A stretch of 64,000 bases of DNA from Oceanicola sp. 22II-s10i (lineage in GTDB: Bacteria > Pseudomonadota > Alphaproteobacteria > Rhodobacterales > Rhodobacteraceae): NCBI RefSeq assembly GCF_002210105.1, contig NZ_AQQU01000012.1, positions 29,918 through 93,917 of the forward strand, read 5' to 3'. Every line of letters starts with the position of its first letter. The first letter of the stretch is position 1. The notes under the pieces are model-generated. The model had not been told where the DNA came from and did no database searches. It saw only the letters and a program-made list of their open reading frames with translations. The translations under genes were made by a program, and so were the position numbers. Below, one piece after another: positions 34,945 to 42,799 of this stretch.

Positions 34945-36374
34945 TGGGCCCTCCGGTAGCTGGGGGTAAAGATCTCCGACACCGGCGGATGGCCGGCGGT
35001 GCGGTCGGGGTATTTCGCGATCAGCCCGTCGAACTGCGCCTGCGCGCGGGCCGTTTCGGCCTCGACGTCGAAGCCTGGGATCACCCGGTCGGCCATCACG
35101 CGGCGGCCGTCGATCCAGACGTCGCGGACATCGTGGCCCGAGACCGAGGTCATGATCGTCTGGATCGGGTCCGGCGTCTGCAGCGTGCGCCTGAGGTCGA
35201 TCACCGCGATGTCGGCCAGCGCGCCGGGGGCGAGCCGCCCGATGTCGTCCCGCCCGAGCGCCCGCGCACCGCCAAGTGTCGCCGCGTCGTACAGCGCCTC
35301 GGAGCGGATCGCCTCCATCCCCTCGGCCAGCCGCGCCGTCATCATGCCGAGCTGCATGTTCAGCAGCATGTCAGGCGGCCATGTGTCGGTGCCGAGGCCG
35401 ATGTTGATCCCCATCTCGCGGCATTTCGGGAACGACCGCAGCATCCCGCCGTGGCGGCCCGAGACCAGCGGGCAGTGCACCAGCGTCGCGCCGTGCTGCG
35501 CCATCAGGGCGAAGTCGCGCTCGGTCGCCTGCGTGCCATGCGGCAGCAGCCAGTTCGGCCCGATCGCGCCGATGCGGTCCAGCCAGTCGATGGGCGTGGT
35601 GCCTTGCTGTTCCATGACCAGCCGGATCTCGGTGGGCGACTGGCAGGAATGCTGACGGACGGGCGCGCCCATCTCGGCGGCGATGGCATGGGTGCGCTGC
35701 AGCAGCGCGGCGGTCGCCGTCTCGATCCGGTCCGGGGCGAACATCGCCCGGACGCGCCCGCCCGCGATGCCGTCGATGCGGCGGGCGAAGGCGGCGGCGT
35801 CCTCCAGTTCCTGCAGCCCGCGGGGCTCGTCGTAGATCGCGCGGATGTTGCCCGCCGCGTCCGTGACCTGCCCGCCGGTGCGGTAGGCGGGGCCGAGGTA
35901 GGCGCGCAGGCCGAGGTCCTCGGCCGCGGCGGCGGCGGCTTCGAACTCCGCAACCGTCTCGCCCCATTCGCGGTAGAAGAGCGAGGCGATCGGCAGCGCC
36001 GTCGTGATCCCGTTGCGGACCAGCTGGGCGAAGGCGAAGCGCTTCTGGAACGCCAGCTCCGCCTCCGAATACATCTCGTATGGCCCCGCCGCGACGTAGC
36101 TTTCCGGCCAGACCCGTCCCTTCTTCCACGCCGGGCCGTTGTCGTAGCCGAGGATCGTCGTGTCGAGGTCCGACAGCGCGTCGAGGTCGATGAACCCCGG
36201 CCCGATGATCGCGGCGCCGTAGTCGATGGTTTCTGCCACCTCGCCGTCGAAATCCCGGCCGACGAACAGCACGCGCGTCCCCTCGATCACGACACTGCCG
36301 TGCTCGTGGACCACATGCGCGCCGTCCTGATGGCCGACGACCCAACGGGCGGTGAGGCGGGTGCGGCGGGTCAC
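34941..36374 (-). CDS. Amidohydrolase-superfamily protein with altered metal site
   Basis: 477 residues, homologous overall to chlorohydrolase/deaminase-type (subtype III) amidohydrolases. Where the family has His-x-His on strand 1 (normally PGxxxxHxH), this protein reads GPGFIDLDALSD with D63-L64-D65. H242, H279 and D330 (GTD) remain at the other ligand positions. The residue three after H242 is Gln245 rather than the usual Glu. GTG start overlaps the upstream stop by 4 bp. It may be an active variant or a specialised member; coding is intact, with no frameshift. Substrate unknown; context suggests an N-containing solute. Confidence 0.8.
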   Translation of the reverse strand: MTRRTRLTARWVVGHQDGAHVVHEHGSVVIEGTRVLFVGRDFDGEVAETIDYGAAIIGPGFIDLDALSDLDTTILGYDNGPAWKKGRVWPESYVAAGPYEMYSEAELAFQKRFAFAQLVRNGITTALPIASLFYREWGETVAEFEAAAAAAEDLGLRAYLGPAYRTGGQVTDAAGNIRAIYDEPRGLQELEDAAAFARRIDGIAGGRVRAMFAPDRIETATAALLQRTHAIAAEMGAPVRQHSCQSPTEIRLVMEQQGTTPIDWLDRIGAIGPNWLLPHGTQATERDFALMAQHGATLVHCPLVSGRHGGMLRSFPKCREMGINIGLGTDTWPPDMLLNMQLGMMTARLAEGMEAIRSEALYDAATLGGARALGRDDIGRLAPGALADIAVIDLRRTLQTPDPIQTIMTSVSGHDVRDVWIDGRRVMADRVIPGFDVEAETARAQAQFDGLIAKYPDRTAGHPPVSEIFTPSYRRAQ

Positions 36375-37555
36375 GGCGCCTCCACCACGCATTTGCCGTC
36401 GCGGGCCGTGATCTCTCCGCCCTTCATCACCAGCTTGCGCGGCGCGCGGGTGACGACCGCCTCGGCCAGCGTCGCGCCTTCGACCAGCGCGCAGTCGGCG
36501 TTGCAGCCGATCTCCAGCCCGTAGCCCGCGACCTCCATAATCGCCGCGCCGCCGTAGGTGCAGATCTCCAGCGCCAGCTCGACCTCGTCATCGCGGCGCA
36601 GGTTGTTGCGCAGGCCGATGAACATGGCGCGTTCCAGCATGTCGGAATTGCCGTAGGGGCCCCATGTGTCGCGGATGCCGTCGCAGCCCGCGCCGGTCAG
36701 GATGCCGAGCGCCTTGAGCTCCTTCACGGCGGGAACGGGCGCGGCGGCAGGGGCGGTCGTCAGGATGTGGATGCGGTTCTCGGCCAGCTTTTCCTGCAGG
36801 CCCTGCACATAGGCCCGATCCACCGCACCGAGGCAGAAGGCGTGCGAGATCGACACCTTGCCCTGCATCCCGAGCGCGACGGTCCGGTCGATGATCTCTT
36901 CCATCGAGAACCAGCCGAGCGCGTCGCGTTCGTGCAGGTGGATGTCGACGGGCTTGCCGTGCTTCTCGGCCAGCGCGAACACGGTGTCGAGGTGCCCCTT
37001 GGGGTCATGTTCCATCCCGCAGGGGTCGATGCCGCCGACCAGTTCCGCACCGAGCGCCAGCGCCTCGTCCATCAGCTCCGCCGTGCCGGGGCGGGTCATC
37101 ATGCCGGATTGCGGGAAGGCCACGATCTCGATGTCGATCATGCCCTTCAGCTTTTCGCGGGTGGCCATCACACCCTCGACGCCCGCCAGACCATGATGGG
37201 TGTCGACGTCGACATGCGACCGGATATGCGTGCAGCCGTGCGACATGGCGAGGATCGCGTGCCGCTCGCTCTGCACCTGCGGGTCGAGCCCGAGCGAGAC
37301 CTTCACCTCGCGTTCGTTGTTGATCTTGTCGATCAGGCGCGGCCCGACCTCGTTGCGATACCACGGCAGCCCCAGCAGCGACTTGTCGAGATGGGTGTGC
37401 GCCTCCACCAGTCCGGGGATCAGGATGCGTCCGCCGCAGTCGATGACCTCGGCGCCGTCTCCGGCGGTGGCGGCGAACTTGCCCTCCACGATATGCAGGT
37501 CGGTCGCGGCGGCGCCCATCGGGCGGACGTTCTTGAGGGTCTTGGTCTTCATCAT
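36371..37555 (-). CDS. Cytosine-deaminase-like amidohydrolase (CodA type)
   Basis: 394-residue metal hydrolase. The metal and catalytic residues expected of the CodA/isoguanine/creatinine deaminase group are visible: H53-T-H55 (EAHTHLDKS), HLHERD near 208 (His ligand and catalytic Glu), ISHAFCLG and CDGIRD for the last Asp. It should deaminate or open a pyrimidine- or imidazole-like ring. Its start is 2 bp past the upstream permease stop, and its stop overlaps the next hydrolase. Exact substrate cannot be told from sequence. Confidence 0.85.
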   Translation of the reverse strand: MMKTKTLKNVRPMGAAATDLHIVEGKFAATAGDGAEVIDCGGRILIPGLVEAHTHLDKSLLGLPWYRNEVGPRLIDKINNEREVKVSLGLDPQVQSERHAILAMSHGCTHIRSHVDVDTHHGLAGVEGVMATREKLKGMIDIEIVAFPQSGMMTRPGTAELMDEALALGAELVGGIDPCGMEHDPKGHLDTVFALAEKHGKPVDIHLHERDALGWFSMEEIIDRTVALGMQGKVSISHAFCLGAVDRAYVQGLQEKLAENRIHILTTAPAAAPVPAVKELKALGILTGAGCDGIRDTWGPYGNSDMLERAMFIGLRNNLRRDDEVELALEICTYGGAAIMEVAGYGLEIGCNADCALVEGATLAEAVVTRAPRKLVMKGGEITARDGKCVVEAP

Positions 37556-37557
37556 TC

Positions 37558-38535
37558 TCACCGGAGTTTGGGATTGAGGGCGTCGCGCAGCCAGTCGCCG
37601 ATCATGTTGACCGACACCACGATCAGGCAGAGCTGCACCGCCGGGAACACGACGATCCACCACAGGCCCGAGAAGAGATACTGGTTGCCGATGCGGATCA
37701 GCGTCCCGAGGCTGGGCTGGTCGGGCGGCATGCCGACGCCGAGGAAGGACAGCGTCGCCTCGCTGAGGATGGCGAGACCGAAGTTCAGCGTGGCGGCGAC
37801 GAGGATCGGCGTCAGGCAGTTCGGCAGGATGTGATGCAGCATGATGCGCCAGGACTTCACGCGGATCAGCCGCGCGGCCTGTACGTATTCCTTCTTGCGC
37901 TCGACCATGGCGCTGGCGCGGACGGTGCGGGCGTATTGCACCCATGACGGCACGGCGATGGCGAGGATCAGGATCGGCGCGGCCAGCACGTCCTTCAGCC
38001 CCGTCGGCAGGGACGCGGTGGCGACGGCGGTGATCAGGATCGCGATCAGGATGAAGGGCATCGACAGCAGCACGTCGCCGACCCGCATGATGACGTTGTC
38101 GATCCAGCCGCCGAAATAGCCCGCGATCAGCCCCAGCGTCAGCCCGACCGCCAGCGCCACCATGACCGAGGCGAAACCGATCACCAGCGAGATGCGCGAG
38201 CCGTAGAGGATCGCCGACAGGATATCGCGGCCCTGCGTGTCGGTGCCCAGCAGGTAGGGCATCTGGCCGTCCGCGTTCCAGATCGGCGGGATCTCGGCGT
38301 TCCACAGCTCCAACGCGGACAGGTCGTAGGGGTCCTGCGGCGTGATCAGCGGCGCGAAAAGCGCGGTCAGCGCGACAAGGGCCAGCAGGCAGGCGGCGAA
38401 GATCGCGCTCGGGTGACCGCGGAACGAATGCCACAGGTCGCTGTCGCGCATCCGGCTCAGTCGGGACCTGCGGGCGGGCATCGGGGTGGCGGCGGGGACG
38501 GGCGTGGGTTCGGTTGTCATGGACAGGTCAGCCAT
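37558..38535 (-). CDS. Opp/Dpp-class ABC permease, DppC-like
   Basis: 325 residues. A cytoplasmic Pro/Arg-rich N-terminus, a first helix near 46-66, the LGTDTQGRDILSAILYGSR motif and an EAA loop (EYVQAARLIRVKSWRIMLHH) identify a DppC/OppC subunit. The start at 38535 overlaps the upstream permease stop by 8 bp; a Met at 38520 is an alternative. The gene runs directly into the CodA-like hydrolase gene. Confidence 0.93.
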   Translation of the reverse strand: MADLSMTTEPTPVPAATPMPARRSRLSRMRDSDLWHSFRGHPSAIFAACLLALVALTALFAPLITPQDPYDLSALELWNAEIPPIWNADGQMPYLLGTDTQGRDILSAILYGSRISLVIGFASVMVALAVGLTLGLIAGYFGGWIDNVIMRVGDVLLSMPFILIAILITAVATASLPTGLKDVLAAPILILAIAVPSWVQYARTVRASAMVERKKEYVQAARLIRVKSWRIMLHHILPNCLTPILVAATLNFGLAILSEATLSFLGVGMPPDQPSLGTLIRIGNQYLFSGLWWIVVFPAVQLCLIVVSVNMIGDWLRDALNPKLR

Positions 38536-39526
38536 TGGCCCCTCCGGCTTTGGCGGTGTCGTCGCGCAGGCGCGGATCGACCCAGGCGTATGTGACGTCG
38601 ACGGCGGTGTTCAGCGCGACGAAGATGAACGAGACGAGCATCAGGTAGGCGGCCATCACCGGGATATCGACGAAGGTCACGGCCTGGATGAACAGCAGGC
38701 CCATGCCCGGCCACTGGAACACCGTCTCGGTCACCAGCGCGAAGGCGATCAGGTTGCCGATCTGCATCCCCGTCAGGGTGATCACCGGCATCAGGCAGTT
38801 CCTGAGCGCATGGACCCACTGCACGCGGGCGGCGGGCACGCCGCGGGCGCGGGCGAATTTCACGTAGTCGGTCCGCAGCGTCTCCAGCATCTCGGCCCGG
38901 ACCAGCCGCATCACCAGCGTGATCTGGAAGGTCGAGAGCGAGATCGCCGGCAGCACCAGCGCGGCCCGGCCCGATGGCGTAAGCAGGCCGGTCGACCACC
39001 AGCCCACGTCCACCGTCTCGCCCCGGCCGAAGGCGGGCAGCCAGCCCAGCGTCACGGAAAAGGCGAGGATCAGCATGATCCCCACGACGAAGGAAGGCAG
39101 CGACACGCCCACGATCGACCCCAGCTGCAGCGCATTGGCCAGCCGCGAGTCGCGGTGGACGGCGGTGATCACCCCCAGCGGGATGCCGACCACCAGCGAG
39201 ATGACGGTCGCCACCAGCACCAGTTCGAAGGTCGCGGGGAACCGGTCCCCGATCAGCACCATGACGTCCTGCTGGTTGCGGTAGGAGATGCCGAAATCCC
39301 CCTGCACGGCATTCGTGACGAACCGGGTGTACTGGGTGACGAACCCGTCGTTCAGCCCCAGCCGTTCCCGCAGCTCGGCCCGGTCGGCCTGTGTGGCCTG
39401 TTCGTTCACCATCATCTCGACCGGATCGCCGAAGAACCGGAAGATGGTGAAGGCCAGCAGCGCCACCGCCAGCATGACGAAGGCCGCGTTGGCCGTGCGC
39501 TTGATCAGAAAGGCGAGCATCTTCAT
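38528..39526 (-). CDS. Opp/Dpp-class ABC permease, DppB-like
   Basis: 332 residues. An N-terminal helix (MLAFLIKRTANAAFVMLAVA), the large periplasmic loop and the core helices end with WVDPRLR. The EAA loop is YVKFARARGVPAARVQWVHA. It is the first permease after the binding-protein gene. Between that gene and this one lies repeat A5, a good place for transcript processing that would leave more binding protein than permease. Confidence 0.93.
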   Translation of the reverse strand: MKMLAFLIKRTANAAFVMLAVALLAFTIFRFFGDPVEMMVNEQATQADRAELRERLGLNDGFVTQYTRFVTNAVQGDFGISYRNQQDVMVLIGDRFPATFELVLVATVISLVVGIPLGVITAVHRDSRLANALQLGSIVGVSLPSFVVGIMLILAFSVTLGWLPAFGRGETVDVGWWSTGLLTPSGRAALVLPAISLSTFQITLVMRLVRAEMLETLRTDYVKFARARGVPAARVQWVHALRNCLMPVITLTGMQIGNLIAFALVTETVFQWPGMGLLFIQAVTFVDIPVMAAYLMLVSFIFVALNTAVDVTYAWVDPRLRDDTAKAGGANG

Positions 39527-39558
39527 CTCCGCTTTCGTCGCGGCCAGTCAGGCGCGCA

Positions 39559-39650
39559 GGGTCCCCTGCTTCCTCTGGCCGAAAATACTTCGGGGGGTGC
39601 GGGGGGCAGAGCCCCCCGCGCTGGTCGGATCGCCCAGGGGGCGATCCGAC
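39559..39650 (+). repeat. Dispersed repeat family A, copy A5, with extra hairpin
   Basis: Lead GGTCCCCTGCTTCCTCTGG, 9-bp stem-loop at 39599-39619 (loop AGA), and a second hairpin at 39624-39650 with 12-bp perfect arms (GTCGGATCGCCC). It lies between the binding-protein gene and the permease gene. A6 at 46327-46407 has the same two hairpins in the opposite orientation. Confidence 0.82.
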
Positions 39651-39659
39651 ATCTTCAGG

Positions 39660-41237
39660 TCAGCTGCCCGAACCGACGCGCGCGAACCACAGCCGCGGCT
39701 TGTTGTCGGGGAACAGCGGCATCTCGGTCACCGCGTCGGTGACGGCCCATGCCATCGGCTGCTGGTGCAGCGGGATCATGATGATCTCGTCCTTGACGAT
39801 CTGCAGCGCCTCGGTCTCCATCGCCAGCCGCTTGGGCGTGTCGAGTTCGGACCCGGCCGCGTCGATCAGCTTGTCCAGCTCCGGGAAGGACCAGCCGCCC
39901 CAGTTGAACACGCCCGAATTGCCTTCCTTGGTGTGGAAGATCTGCAGCAGCGGCGAATAGGCGTCGAGCATCGGCAGCGTCGCCCAGCCCAGCGTGTAGA
40001 CGTCGGTGGTGCCGTTCGTCCGCTTCGGCGTCTGCACTGCGCGGGGCGCGACGTCGAGCTTCGGCGACAGGCCGATCCGCGACCACATCGACGCGATCGC
40101 CTGGCAGAACTGCTCCTCGTTCACCAGACCGTCGCTCAGGCAGTTGAACTCGAACGCCAGCCCCTCGGGCACGCCCGCCTCGGCCAGCAGGGCCTTCGCG
40201 GCGTCCGGATCGTATCCGGGCAGTGTATCCAGTGCCTCGGTGTATCCGGGGATCGGCGGGGCCACGGTCGCGCCCGCGATGCGGGATTTGCCGCGCATGA
40301 CCTTCTGGTGGATCAGGTCGAGGTCGATCGCTTTGTAGAGCGCCTCGCGCACCGAGCGTTCCTTGAACGGGTTGGGCTCACCCGACACCAGCGTGTCGCG
40401 GAACGGGAAGCCGATCATCACGGTGCGCAGGTCGACGCCTTCCAGAACCTCGACGTTCGGGGCAGCGGCGAGGCGCGGAAGGTCCTGCACCGGCGCGTCG
40501 TTGGTGAAGTTGATCTCACCCGACAGCAGCGCCGCGACACGGGTGGCTGCCGAGGTGACCGGCGTCAGTTCGATCCGGTCGAGGTTGTGCTTGGGCGTGT
40601 CCCACCAGTCGGGGTTCACGACAAAGACGGTCTTGGCGTCGGGCTGGCGGCTTTCGACGATGAACGGGCCGGTGCCGTTGGCGTTGTAGGTGGCAAAGCC
40701 CTCCTTGCCCGACCCGATGTCGGTCGGCAGCAGCGAGTCGTTCGCCTCCATCCATTCCTTGTCGAAAATATGGATGTTCGTCAGGTCGTTGAGCAGCAGC
40801 GGGTAGGTGCCGTTCAGGGTGATGTCGACGGTCAGGTCGTCCACGACCTTGGACGAGACATAGGCGGGCAGGTTGCCCTTGAGCGGCGAGGTCTCGTGGC
40901 TGACACGCTCCAGCGAGGCGACGACGTCATCGGCGGTGAAGGGGTTGCCGTTGTGGAACGTGACGCCTTCGCGCAGCTTGAAGCGCCAGGTGATCTGGTC
41001 GTCGAGGATTTCCCAGCTTTCGGCCAGCGCGGGCTCGATCTTGAGCTCCTCGTTGTAACGCACGAGGCCCTCGTAGACGTGGTTCAGTACGTTGATCGTG
41101 AAGCTGTCGCCGTAGGAGTACGGATCGAGCGATCCGATGTCCCGGTTGGCGCCCCACTTGAGCACGTTCTCGGCCTGAGCGGCGCCGGCAAGGCCCGCCA
41201 CTGCCGCAGAAACGAGCATGAGCGATCTGAGTTTCAT
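39660..41237 (-). CDS. ABC substrate-binding protein (peptide/SBP family 5)
   Basis: 525-residue periplasmic binding protein of the DppA/OppA class. A Sec signal peptide ends about residue 22 (GLAGAAQA). Typical features are NHVYEGLVRYNEELKIEPALAES split over the first domain, VTFHNGNPFTADDV, and RVAALLSGEINFTND. First gene of the importer-hydrolase operon running to 32536. A GntR-family regulator is divergent, with repeated ATTGTATC-like sites in between. Ligand unknown. Confidence 0.93.
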   Translation of the reverse strand: MKLRSLMLVSAAVAGLAGAAQAENVLKWGANRDIGSLDPYSYGDSFTINVLNHVYEGLVRYNEELKIEPALAESWEILDDQITWRFKLREGVTFHNGNPFTADDVVASLERVSHETSPLKGNLPAYVSSKVVDDLTVDITLNGTYPLLLNDLTNIHIFDKEWMEANDSLLPTDIGSGKEGFATYNANGTGPFIVESRQPDAKTVFVVNPDWWDTPKHNLDRIELTPVTSAATRVAALLSGEINFTNDAPVQDLPRLAAAPNVEVLEGVDLRTVMIGFPFRDTLVSGEPNPFKERSVREALYKAIDLDLIHQKVMRGKSRIAGATVAPPIPGYTEALDTLPGYDPDAAKALLAEAGVPEGLAFEFNCLSDGLVNEEQFCQAIASMWSRIGLSPKLDVAPRAVQTPKRTNGTTDVYTLGWATLPMLDAYSPLLQIFHTKEGNSGVFNWGGWSFPELDKLIDAAGSELDTPKRLAMETEALQIVKDEIIMIPLHQQPMAWAVTDAVTEMPLFPDNKPRLWFARVGSGS

Positions 41238-41281
41238 GTGTTCGGCTCCCTGTCCTTGGATTGCATCCGGGAATCACCCAG

Positions 41282-41293
41282 ATTGGATACGAT
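41282..41293. promoter_or_regulatory. Candidate GntR operator, site 1
   Basis: ATTGGATACGAT, matching the reverse complement of site 2 (41333-41344) in 11 of 12 bases. It lies 45 bp upstream of the binding-protein start. Confidence 0.5.
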
Positions 41294-41332
41294 GTGACTT
41301 TGATGACTGATTGTATTTTACTTGGCAAGAAA

Positions 41333-41344
41333 ATTGTATCCAAT
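41333..41344. promoter_or_regulatory. Candidate GntR operator, site 2
   Basis: ATTGTATCCAAT, itself of ATTG-N4-CAAT form as expected for an FCD/FadR-type dimer. A weaker copy (ATTGTATTTTAC) is at 41310 and a GGATAC half at 41359. The cluster spans the divergent promoter region. Confidence 0.5.
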
Positions 41345-41404
41345 TGACGTAAACATCCGGATACGCTATCTGCGGTGAACACCGAAGCGACAAGAAGCCG
41401 GACC

Positions 41405-42091
41405 ATGGAAGAAAAGACGACCCTGACGGATGCCGTGCACACCCTGCTGCGCCGCGCGATCATCGAGCAGGCCCTCAAGCCGGGCATGCGTCTGCCCGAG
41501 GATACCGTGGGCGAGCAGTTCGGCGTGTCGCGCACCATCGTGCGCCACGCGCTGGTGCGGCTTGAGAACGAGGGGCTGGTCGTCACGCGCCGAAACCGTG
41601 GGGCCTTTGTCGCAGAGCCGTCGCTGGAAGAGGCCAGGAACATCTTCGAGGTGCGCCGTGCGCTGGAGGCCGAGGTGATCCGGATCCTCGCCGACCGGAT
41701 GCCGGAAAGCGGTTATGACCAGCTCGAGGCGCATGTGCGCAGCGAACAGAGCGTCAAGGGCAAGGACGGGCCGGTCTCGATTCGCCTGGCCGGTGAATTC
41801 CACACCCTGCTGGCCGAGCTGACCGGGAATGCCGTGCTGTCGCGCTATGTCTCCGAGGTCGTTCTGCGCTGTTCGCTGATCATGGCGATGTATGCCAAGA
41901 CGCATTCCTCGGACTGCGCGGTGGACGAGCATTCGCAGATCATCGCGGCGATCCGGGCCGGTGACGTCGGCAAGGCCACCGCGATCATGGATCACCACCT
42001 GGGCGCCGTCGCGGGCCGTGCGGAGCTGGAAAAGCAGCCCGACAGCGTGTCCTCGATCCTGTCCCGTTATGGAAAGGAGCTCGTTTCATGA
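41405..42091 (+). CDS. GntR-family regulator, FCD (FadR) subfamily
   Basis: 228 residues. An N-terminal winged helix (TLTDAVHTLLRRAIIEQALKPG and PEDTVGEQFGVSRTIVRHAL) is joined to a helical FCD ligand domain (metal-type His in EFHTLLAELTGN and DEHSQIIAAIRAGD). The ATG at 41405 is favoured by AGAAG 8 bp upstream; a GTG at 41375 would add ten residues. It is divergent from the importer operon and probably controls it through the ATTGTATC-like sites. The stop overlaps the flavin reductase start by 4 bp. Confidence 0.88.
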   Translation: MEEKTTLTDAVHTLLRRAIIEQALKPGMRLPEDTVGEQFGVSRTIVRHALVRLENEGLVVTRRNRGAFVAEPSLEEARNIFEVRRALEAEVIRILADRMPESGYDQLEAHVRSEQSVKGKDGPVSIRLAGEFHTLLAELTGNAVLSRYVSEVVLRCSLIMAMYAKTHSSDCAVDEHSQIIAAIRAGDVGKATAIMDHHLGAVAGRAELEKQPDSVSSILSRYGKELVS

Positions 42092-42735
42092 GCCATCATG
42101 CCCTGAATTTCGCCGAACTGACCCCGCGCGAGGCCTACAAGGTCATGATCGGCACCATCGTACCGCGCCCGATCGCATGGGTGACGACGGTGTCGCCCGA
42201 CGGGGTGGTGAACGCCGCGCCCTATTCCTTTTTCAACTGCCTATCCGCCGATCCGCCGATCCTTGCCCTCGGGGTCGAGAACAAGCCGGACCGCAGCTTC
42301 AAGGACACTGCCTACAACATCCGCATGACCGAATGCTTCACGGTCAACATCGTCGACCGCGCGAATGTCGGGCCGATGTCCGTCACCGCCGCTGCCTTCG
42401 GGCCCGAGGTGGACGAGGTGGCGATGGCCGGGCTGACCACCGCGCCGGGCGAAAAGGTGCTGAGCCCCCGCATCGCCGAGGCGCCGGTCGCCTTCGAATG
42501 CCGCAGGTATCTGGGAATACAGGTCAGTTCCGCGCGCGAGATCATCCTTGGCCAGATCGTCATGGCCCATGTGCGCGAGGACGTGATCGACCTCGACACC
42601 TTCTATTCCGACCACGCCAAGCTGGATGCGATCGGACGGATGGGCGGCAACGGCTATGCCGGGACGCTGGACTATTTCGACCTTGCCACGCCGTCGGTCG
42701 AGGAAGTCGTTTCGGGGCGCAAGGCGCGGGCCTGA
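42088..42735 (+). CDS. Flavin reductase-like FMN-binding protein
   Basis: 215 residues of the split-barrel flavin reductase family. IGTIVPRPIAWVTTVSPDG, APYSFFNCLSADPPILALG and ECFTVNIV are family signatures. Family members bind FMN and either supply reduced flavin to a monooxygenase or have oxidoreductase activity themselves. No matching oxygenase is adjacent. It is translationally coupled to the GntR gene and ends at a strong terminator, so the two form a short operon. Confidence 0.87.
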   Translation: MSHHALNFAELTPREAYKVMIGTIVPRPIAWVTTVSPDGVVNAAPYSFFNCLSADPPILALGVENKPDRSFKDTAYNIRMTECFTVNIVDRANVGPMSVTAAAFGPEVDEVAMAGLTTAPGEKVLSPRIAEAPVAFECRRYLGIQVSSAREIILGQIVMAHVREDVIDLDTFYSDHAKLDAIGRMGGNGYAGTLDYFDLATPSVEEVVSGRKARA

Positions 42736-42755
42736 CCGACCGGATGGCAACGTGA

Positions 42756-42789
42756 AAAGGCCGGGCGATGCCCGGCCTTTCGCGTTTTT
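42756..42789 (+). terminator. Intrinsic terminator after the flavin reductase gene
   Basis: Perfect 11-bp stem AAAGGCCGGGC / GCCCGGCCTTT with GAT loop at 42756-42780, then CGCGTTTTT. It is nearly symmetrical and could also serve the convergent allophanate hydrolase gene. Confidence 0.88.
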
Positions 42790-42799
42790 GGAGTCCCGG

